From positions 1 to 64,000 of the forward strand of contig JBCCBB010000007.1 of assembly GCA_039814545.1 (NCBI GenBank): a stretch of DNA of 64,000 nucleotides, in the 5' to 3' direction. Positions 58,884 through 64,000 of the stretch are shown piece after piece. Made by a program: the position numbers and the translations under genes. The notes under the pieces were generated by a model. It worked only from the letters and a program-made list of their open reading frames with translations. It was not told where the DNA came from and ran no database searches. The stretch's first letter is position 1. Each line of letters begins with the position of its first letter. The DNA is from CALBPI01 sp039814545. Its GTDB lineage: Bacteria > Pseudomonadota > Gammaproteobacteria > Steroidobacterales > Woeseiaceae.

Positions 58884-59788
58884 GATGACTGCGCCGGATG
58901 AGTTGCCCGCCAGTGGTCGGCGATATCGATGCGGCGGGGCAGCCAGACCTGGTCGTGACGCTGGACGTAGTCGAGGAATCGTGCGAGCGCAGCCGCGCGA
59001 CCGGGCCGGCCCGCGAGTCGGCAATGCAGCCCGACCGACATCATGCGGGGCACCTCGGCGCCTTCGGCGTACAGCGTGTCAAAGCTGTCCTTGAGGTAGG
59101 CGAAGAACTGATCGCCACTGTTGAACCCTTGCGCGCTTGCGAAGCGCATGTCGTTGGCGTCAAGCGTGTAGGGCACCATGAGCTGCGGCGCAGCGCCCTG
59201 GTAGTCCCAGTAGGGCAGGTCGTCGGCGTAGCTGTCGGCGGAGTAGGCAAAGTCGCCGTACTCCGTAATGAGCGCGTGCGTGTTCGGGCTGCAGCGCCCC
59301 AGGTACCAGCCGCGCGGGCGCGCGCCCGTCACGCGTTCATGAATCTCGATGGCCGTGTGCAGGTGCTCGCGCTCGGTGTTGATGTCGAGATGCTGGTAGT
59401 CGATCCAGCGGTAGCCGTGGCTTGCGATTTCCCAGTCAGCCGACTGCATGGCCGCGACCGCTTCCGGGTTGCGCTCAAGTGCCATGGCGACGCCGAACAC
59501 CGTCACCGGAATGTCGCGCGCCGTGAACATCCGGTGCAGGCGCCAGAAGCCGGCACGCGAGCCGTACTCGTAAATGCTCTCCATGTTCATGTGGCGCTGG
59601 CCTTCGTAGGCACTCGCGCCGACGATCTCGGAAAGAAACGCCTCGGAGGCGGCGTCACCGTGCAGAATGTTGTTCTCGCCGCCCTCTTCGTAGTTGACGA
59701 CAAACTGCACGGCCACGCGCGCACCGCCAGGCCATTGCGCCTGCGGCGGCTGGGCACCGTAACCCATGAGATCGCGCGGGTAAGACAT
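58880..59788 (-). CDS. puuE: Allantoinase PuuE (polysaccharide-deacetylase fold)
   Basis: Opens allantoin to allantoate without the classical metal amidohydrolase fold. The 302-aa sequence shows PRDLMGYG, VNYEEGGENNILHGD, EIASHGYRWIDYQ and the RPRGWYLGRCSPNT segment, typical of PuuE. First gene of the operon puuE-uraD-alc-allA-guaD-(secreted protein), which is packed with 3-4 bp overlaps or gaps. Upstream lie a repeat element and a LysR gene in the same direction. Confidence 0.95.
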   Translation of the reverse strand: MSYPRDLMGYGAQPPQAQWPGGARVAVQFVVNYEEGGENNILHGDAASEAFLSEIVGASAYEGQRHMNMESIYEYGSRAGFWRLHRMFTARDIPVTVFGVAMALERNPEAVAAMQSADWEIASHGYRWIDYQHLDINTEREHLHTAIEIHERVTGARPRGWYLGRCSPNTHALITEYGDFAYSADSYADDLPYWDYQGAAPQLMVPYTLDANDMRFASAQGFNSGDQFFAYLKDSFDTLYAEGAEVPRMMSVGLHCRLAGRPGRAAALARFLDYVQRHDQVWLPRRIDIADHWRATHPAQSS

Positions 59789-59882
59789 CTCCCCAAGTGT
59801 AGGACAAAACGGTGCGTTTGAGCGTCGGATAAGTACCCGTCATGGCGGGGCTTATGTTATTGCGTTGTTGCGTGGCTATCGC

Positions 59883-60008
59883 CCGTCTTTGCGAGACCGC
59901 GTACCCGAACCCACCGTCATCGCGAGGCGCGTAGCGCCGCGGCGAACTCCAAGGGTCACGATGTCGTTGCGAGAGTGCCCCGCCCGCTGGACGGGCTCGC
60001 AATGACGG
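59883..60008. repeat. Dispersed inverted-repeat element, copy E
   Basis: A partial arm (CCGTCTTTGCGAGACCGCG, 59883 on) precedes a left arm (CGTCATCGCGAGGCGCGTAG, 59915 on) and a right arm ending GGGCTCGCAATGACGG at 60008, just before the LysR stop. Confidence 0.75.
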
Positions 60009-60014
60009 CTCAAG

Positions 60015-60899
60015 TCAACTCGCGATCGCTTCGGGCTCGGGGCAGCCGTAAGTGCGTCGGAACTTATCGCGGACGACATCGGCGATGCGATCGATGGCGT
60101 TGGTGTCGCGGTGGGCGGCCCGGTAGCAGTTGACGAACACGTCCGGCAGCTCAGGTAGGGCACTTTCAGGCACCGCCTCGTGGTCGTCGCGGGCCGGGCC
60201 GCCAATGCGGGCCAGCACGCCGAGGTCAGCGCTCGTAATCGCTTCCTGCGTAAAGTCGTCGTCGGCATCGCTGGCCTGGTACCAGGTGATGTCGGCCGCA
60301 GTGAGCGCGGCGGCGATGGCGGGCTTCTGCGCGCAGTTGTTGCAGATGGCGAGCGGCAGTGGGCGCTTGAGATAGGCGGAACCGCCAACGGCGCCGTACC
60401 AATTCTGTTGCAGCGTACACATGGTTTCTGCGCGTGGATCCGGGGTCTGCTCCGTGCCGAGGATCAGGTCCGCGCGACCTTCCTCAAGCTCACGATGCAG
60501 CACATTGGTGATACGCGTTAGCAAGGTCACGCGGATGCGCGGGTAGAGCGCCGTGCACTGGCGCAGGATGCCGGGCACCGCGGGGTTCACGAGGTCGGGC
60601 GGTACACCGAGCACCACCTCGCCTTCGAAGTCGTCGTTGGTGATCCGCGACCAGGCTTCATCATTAATAGCGATCACGCGGCGGGCGTAGTCGACGAGTT
60701 GCTCGCCGACCTTGGTCAAGACAACGCCGCGGCCCTCGCGCATAAGCAGTTTCTGGTCGAGCAGGGCTTCGAGCCGCTTGATCTGCATGCTCACCGCAGA
60801 CTGCGTGAGGTTGACCTGGCTGGCGGCGCGCGTGACGCCGCGTGTGTCGGCGATCGCCACAAGGCTTCTGAGCGCCGCGATATCGAGGTTTCGAATCAC
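60015..60899 (-). CDS. LysR-family transcriptional regulator
   Basis: A 294-aa regulator. The HTH reads TRGVTRAASQVNLTQSAVSMQIKRLEALL; the effector domain starts GEVVLGVPPDLVNPA. Start GTG 60899 is fixed by AGGAGT six bases upstream; an earlier start at 60965 lacks a ribosome site. It sits upstream of and in line with the allantoin operon, with an inverted-repeat element between, so it is the likely regulator of purine catabolism here. Confidence 0.93.
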   Translation of the reverse strand: MIRNLDIAALRSLVAIADTRGVTRAASQVNLTQSAVSMQIKRLEALLDQKLLMREGRGVVLTKVGEQLVDYARRVIAINDEAWSRITNDDFEGEVVLGVPPDLVNPAVPGILRQCTALYPRIRVTLLTRITNVLHRELEEGRADLILGTEQTPDPRAETMCTLQQNWYGAVGGSAYLKRPLPLAICNNCAQKPAIAAALTAADITWYQASDADDDFTQEAITSADLGVLARIGGPARDDHEAVPESALPELPDVFVNCYRAAHRDTNAIDRIADVVRDKFRRTYGCPEPEAIAS

Positions 60900-61005
60900 A
60901 TCACCACTCCTGATCGATCGGATGACAACAAGTCGTTGGAGTTCGACACGTCTGGTACCGATCATACATCAGCGTTCTATTAAGAAACGCTAATATTAAT
61001 CAGTA

Positions 61006-61278
61006 ATGGTGATGAATATGATCAGGATACGGAATCTTTGGGGCGGCTTGGTCCTTGGGGCCTGTGTCATGAGTGGCTGCGCCGTCGACAACAGCGGTCG
61101 CGGGGCCGTCCCCTTCGAGCCCCCGCAGCAGACGGTCGTGACGTTGCCGCTGGCCTGCCCGGCCGGAACGATCAAAGTCTGCACCGACAGGCTGCCGCGT
61201 TCGAAATCCTGCGGCTGCACGAGCGAGCAGGTCTTCGAGGTCCCCGTACAGTTGCCAATCGGCGGGTTCTCTCGGTGA
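61006..61278 (+). CDS. Small lipoprotein
   Basis: A 90-aa lipoprotein precursor; the signal ends VMSGC. The mature part has four Cys (LACPAGTIKVC, SCGC) in a region PAGTIKVCTDRLPRSKSCGC, suggesting a compact disulphide-bonded or metal-binding knot. ATG 61006, 61012 and 61018 are all possible starts. Followed by a terminator hairpin. Family not recognised. Confidence 0.75.
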   Translation: MVMNMIRIRNLWGGLVLGACVMSGCAVDNSGRGAVPFEPPQQTVVTLPLACPAGTIKVCTDRLPRSKSCGCTSEQVFEVPVQLPIGGFSR

Positions 61279-61285
61279 AGCGGTG

Positions 61286-61325
61286 CCGCGGGCGGGGCCA
61301 AATGCATGGTGTGCCCCGCCCGCGG
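61286..61325. terminator. Convergent-gene hairpin
   Basis: CCGCGGGCGGGGC (61286-61298) and GCCCCGCCCGCGG (61313-61325) form a perfect 13-bp stem between two convergent stops. T-runs are poor (TGTTGCGTCTTT), so termination may be weak or Rho-assisted. Confidence 0.6.
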
Positions 61326-61339
61326 TGTTGCGTCTTTCG

Positions 61340-63004
61340 CTACAGCGGGCTCAATGCGAACCACGTGCCGTAGACGCCATTCACATCTTCGGGGCTCGCG
61401 TCGCCCACAAAGAAGTAAACGGGGTCGCCACGGTAGGTCCACTGGCGGCTGCCGTCGCTGCGTTCAATGATGTCCCACGCGCCCAACGGGGCATCGTCGG
61501 CGTCTGCATAGAGCGGCGGCCAGGTCGCGGCACAGCCCCCATTGCAATCCGAGTCGCCCGCGCCGTCACCCTCGGTGTCCGTTCGATCATCCTCGAAGCG
61601 GTAGAGCGTAAAGCCCGTGCGGTCGCTGCGCGTCTCGGCGCGTTCACCGTTGGCGTCGACATCGGACACGGTGCCACGTGCCTCGAAGATCAACCCGACG
61701 TTGGCATCGGTGACGGTTTGCACGGGCGCGATACGCGCGGTGTGCCAGACGCCACCCACCTCGTCACCATTGACGTCGCCTTGCGCAAGATCGTTGGCAA
61801 AGAAGTAGAGCGGCTCGCCGCGCAGCGCCCACTGGGCGTTGCCGTCATCACGGGTGATCAGCGAGAAGGGCGCCCGGGGCGTCGCAGCAGCATCGGCAAA
61901 CAGCGGCGGCCAGGTTTCGGCGCACCCGCCGTTGCAGTCCGAGTCGCCTGATCCGTCTCCGTCGCCATCGGTGACGTCGATGTCGAATACGTAAAGCGAA
62001 AAGCCGGCCAGCTCGTTGCGGGTCGGTGCGGGACCCCCGGTCGGATCGAGTGCGGCCGTATCCGTGCCTGCGACCACGATCGAGCCGATCGCGCTGCCGC
62101 CACCGGCAATGGGCGCCGGGCGGGCAACGAACCAGACGTTACCTGCACCTTCGCCAAGCGTGTCACCGGGGACCTGATCTGGGGCGTAGAAATACAGGGG
62201 CAGACCATTCAGTGCCCATTGGCGCGAGCCGTCATCGCGGTCGATGATCGTAAACGGCCCGCCCGGCGTGGCGCCCGCGTCGGCGAACAGCGGCGGCCAG
62301 GTTTCAGCGCAACCACCGTTGCAGTCAGAGTCGCCCGCGCCGTCACCGCTGGCATCGTTGCGGTCGTTCTCAAACGTGTAGAGCGTGAATCCTTCGCGGT
62401 CGACGCGCGTGTCGGCCTGACCACCGCTGCCGTCCACGGTGCGCACGCTGCCGAGGCCGGCAAACACCGTGCCGTTAGCGGCGCCGCTGACTTCAGCCCT
62501 CTGCCAGGGGTCAGGGCGCGCCACGAACCAGGTCCCGCCCGAGCCATCGCCGTTCACCTCGGCCGTATTGGCGTCGCCCGAAAAGGTGTAGAGCGGTAGG
62601 CCCTTGAAGGCCCACTGCAGGGCCAGGCCGTCATCGCGCGTGATGATACTGAAGCTGCCCTCGGCAACAGCATTGCTGTCCGCCAGTAGGGGTGGCCAGG
62701 TCTCAGCGCAGTTGCCGTTGCAATCGGAATCGCCGAGGCCGTCGCCATCCGCATCGTTGCGGTCGTTCTCGAAGGTGTAGAGCGTCAAGCCATCGGTGGC
62801 CTTGCTGAATACCGGACCGATCGCCGTATCTGTCAGTGTGCCCGGCGTCGTGAGCTGCGGTGCGTTTTGTGCCGCCGGCGGGTCGCCCGCCGTGTCGTCG
62901 TTGATCGGTGCGTCGTTGTCTGAGCTGCTGCAACCGGCCAGCGCCAGTGCCGCGCAAGCGGCTATTGTCGCAAGCCGGGGGCTCTTGTTGCGTCTGTTCA
63001 TCAT
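61340..63004 (-). CDS. Four-repeat lipoprotein, PF03640-like secreted repeats with Cys/Asp inserts
   Basis: A 554-aa lipoprotein with signal ending LALAGC. It contains four units of about 125 residues. Each has GLTLYTFENDRND or a variant, an Asp-rich calcium-type stretch with DGxGDSDCNGxCAExWPPL, then a WxxxGxPLYFxxxD segment and a WFVARP-like end. The YxF and W...G.PLY parts match the secreted repeat family PF03640; the DSDCNG insert with a Cys pair is an elaboration. Function unknown. It is divergent from the ECF sigma gene and may be its target. Confidence 0.85.
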   Translation of the reverse strand: MMNRRNKSPRLATIAACAALALAGCSSSDNDAPINDDTAGDPPAAQNAPQLTTPGTLTDTAIGPVFSKATDGLTLYTFENDRNDADGDGLGDSDCNGNCAETWPPLLADSNAVAEGSFSIITRDDGLALQWAFKGLPLYTFSGDANTAEVNGDGSGGTWFVARPDPWQRAEVSGAANGTVFAGLGSVRTVDGSGGQADTRVDREGFTLYTFENDRNDASGDGAGDSDCNGGCAETWPPLFADAGATPGGPFTIIDRDDGSRQWALNGLPLYFYAPDQVPGDTLGEGAGNVWFVARPAPIAGGGSAIGSIVVAGTDTAALDPTGGPAPTRNELAGFSLYVFDIDVTDGDGDGSGDSDCNGGCAETWPPLFADAAATPRAPFSLITRDDGNAQWALRGEPLYFFANDLAQGDVNGDEVGGVWHTARIAPVQTVTDANVGLIFEARGTVSDVDANGERAETRSDRTGFTLYRFEDDRTDTEGDGAGDSDCNGGCAATWPPLYADADDAPLGAWDIIERSDGSRQWTYRGDPVYFFVGDASPEDVNGVYGTWFALSPL

Positions 63005-63115
63005 GGTTCCTTTCGCTGTAGGGTGTTTGGACGGTCAGGGGAACGCCGTCTGTTCGGGCCGTGAATGCCCGCGCGGGCCGCGAAAGTTCATGCGAAAAAA
63101 ATATTTCGCAGGCCG

Positions 63116-63142
63116 TGAACCCTTTTGCGCTCTGGGCGTATT
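63116..63142 (+). promoter_or_regulatory. Candidate ECF-type promoter of the sigma gene
   Basis: TGAAC (63116-63120) is followed 16 bp later by CGTATT (63137-63142), the GAAC/CGT layout of ECF promoters. It lies 28 bp before the sigma ATG, suggesting autoregulation. Confidence 0.4.
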
Positions 63143-63170
63143 CACGTTTGAACCGAGCGTGGAAACACCC

Positions 63171-63779
63171 ATGGCAACCTTAACGATGGATAGGCCGATG
63201 ACAGGCGGTGCAGTGAACGAGGCGACTGGCGATGGCGCCGATCGAGAGCTCGTGCGCGCGATCGCGGAGCACGCCGATGCCGATGCCTTTGAGCGGCTCT
63301 ACCACGGCTACCGCCATCGACTGGGCCCGTTCATGTACCGCTTCGTGCGCGACACGTTTGCACACGAGGAGGCCTTCAACGACGTCATGATGACGGTTTG
63401 GCGCAAGGCGGCGACCTTCAACGGGACAAGCAAGGTTTCCACGTGGATTTTCTCGATCGCTTACCGGCACTGTCTCAAGGCACTGAAGCGACGCCAGCAT
63501 GAGCCGCTGGGCGACGGTGAGGACACGCTGGCGGCACCCGACGAACGTGGCGCCTTCGAACAGCGCGAGCTCATTGAGCGCGCGTTGGCCGGTCTCAGTG
63601 CCGAGCACCGGCTCGTCGTGGAACTGGCTTACTTCGGTGGCCACAATTACAGGGAGATCAGCGAGATCGCGGATTGCCCCGAAAACACTGTGAAGACGCG
63701 CATTTTTCATGCACGCCGCAAACTCAAAGCGCTGATGCAGGCGCTGGGCGAAACTGCCGCAGAGGAACGCACACCATGA
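63171..63779 (+). CDS. ECF-type RNA polymerase sigma factor
   Basis: A 202-aa sigma-70-family factor with only regions 2 and 4. Region 2: LYHGYRHRLGPFMYRFVRD then FNDVMMTVWRKAATFNG and STWIFSIAYRHCLKALKRR. Region 4: LSAEHRLVVELAYFGGHNYREISEIADCPENTVKTRIFHARRKL. ATG 63171 follows GGAAACACCC; a longer frame starting inside the divergent gene is an artefact. The next gene overlaps by 4 bp (ATGA) and is probably its anti-sigma factor. Confidence 0.93.
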   Translation: MATLTMDRPMTGGAVNEATGDGADRELVRAIAEHADADAFERLYHGYRHRLGPFMYRFVRDTFAHEEAFNDVMMTVWRKAATFNGTSKVSTWIFSIAYRHCLKALKRRQHEPLGDGEDTLAAPDERGAFEQRELIERALAGLSAEHRLVVELAYFGGHNYREISEIADCPENTVKTRIFHARRKLKALMQALGETAAEERTP

Positions 63780-64000
63780 GCGACAACTTGACCCCCCTGG
63801 CAACGCGCGCCGATATCGATGCTGAACTCGATGTGGCGGATTACGTGGCGGGCCGGATGGACCCGGCGTTGCAAGCCAATTTCGAACAGCGTCTGGCGCA
63901 GGAACCCGAACTGGCGGCCGCAGTGGCTGACGAGCGTGACTTGCACGCGGCGCTGACGTCCGGCGCCCGAACCGGTGTGCCCGAGGCCGCGGCATTCGGC
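63776..64000 (+). CDS. Probable anti-sigma factor (3' truncated by window edge)
   Basis: The first 75 codons of a gene beginning ATG 63776, overlapping the sigma stop. The product starts MSDNLTPLATRADIDAELDV with VADYVAGRMDPALQANFEQRLAQEP, the size and pattern of the N-terminal domain of anti-sigma factors in this position. No zinc-binding HxxxCxxC is visible in the part available. Identification rests mainly on gene order. Confidence 0.65.
   Translation, partial: MSDNLTPLATRADIDAELDVADYVAGRMDPALQANFEQRLAQEPELAAAVADERDLHAALTSGARTGVPEAAAFG

Noticed and set aside
62796..63170. Long N-terminal extension of the ECF sigma factor
   Set aside because: It runs antisense through the divergent lipoprotein gene, while sigma region 2 begins only after 63171.

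Overview
This is a high-GC (roughly 60-65 %) chromosomal window of dense, mostly operonic genes with bacterial Shine-Dalgarno signals. TonB-dependent uptake, Lol-type lipoproteins, VPxP-CTERM surface proteins, OmpA-domain proteins, MscL, a SlyD-like FKBP and a YhhQ-type transporter point to a Gram-negative bacterium, probably a free-living aquatic gammaproteobacterium. The assignment to genus or order is not supported by anything I can see. No rRNA, tRNA, CRISPR array, transposase or phage gene was found.

Layout. 1-3.7 kb: an operon (MFS transporter, SDR reductase, Eda, KdgK) that feeds an unsaturated or keto uronate into the KDG branch of central metabolism, the arrangement seen in alginate-type uronate loci. 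3.7-4.8 kb: FKBP prolyl isomerase and MscL. 4.9-10.3 kb: a minus-strand signalling cluster (HPt protein, OmpR-type regulator, coiled-coil protein, one-TM OmpA protein with a cytoplasmic roadblock/longin-like region, a Ras-like small GTPase, and a hybrid histidine kinase). I consider this the most unusual system here. 10.4-12.4 kb: DUF4332 protein, dodecin, and a lipoprotein with 23-residue tandem repeats and a peptidoglycan-binding domain. 12.6-17.2 kb: multi-PAS/GAF kinase, Rcp-type regulator, REC-GGDEF-EAL protein. 17.3-24.5 kb: orphan family-5 solute-binding lipoprotein, DUF6502/DUF5666 pair, small K+ channel, sugar porter and LacI regulator with a palindromic operator. 24.6-33.1 kb: DUF7009 protein, FdhF/YdeP-type molybdoenzyme, Baeyer-Villiger-like monooxygenase, a previously easy-to-miss 57-aa ORF, and acetyl-CoA synthetase with a perfect CRP-type site followed by a DUF4212/sodium:solute symporter pair. 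33-37.7 kb: small envelope proteins, including two VPAP-CTERM proteins.

37.8-60.9 kb is a purine-scavenging and degradation island: two purine nucleoside permease-family lipoproteins, an AzgA-type and a UraA/XanP-type base permease, a LuxR-type regulator and a kinase, a TonB-dependent receptor, an exported ADA2-like deaminase, adenine, 8-oxoguanine and guanine deaminases, an exported SAM hydrolase, then a tight operon for allantoin breakdown (PuuE, UraD, allantoicase, AllA, GuaD) with a LysR regulator. Taken together these could form a path from outer-membrane uptake through periplasmic deamination and base release to cytoplasmic ring opening. Xanthine dehydrogenase, urate oxidase and HIU hydrolase are not in the window. 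Five copies of a dispersed inverted-repeat element occur only in the intergenic gaps of this island (47.3-60.0 kb), and one supplies the start codon of a lipoprotein gene. The window ends (61-64 kb) with a small lipoprotein, a four-repeat PF03640-like lipoprotein, and a divergent ECF sigma factor with the start of a probable anti-sigma gene.
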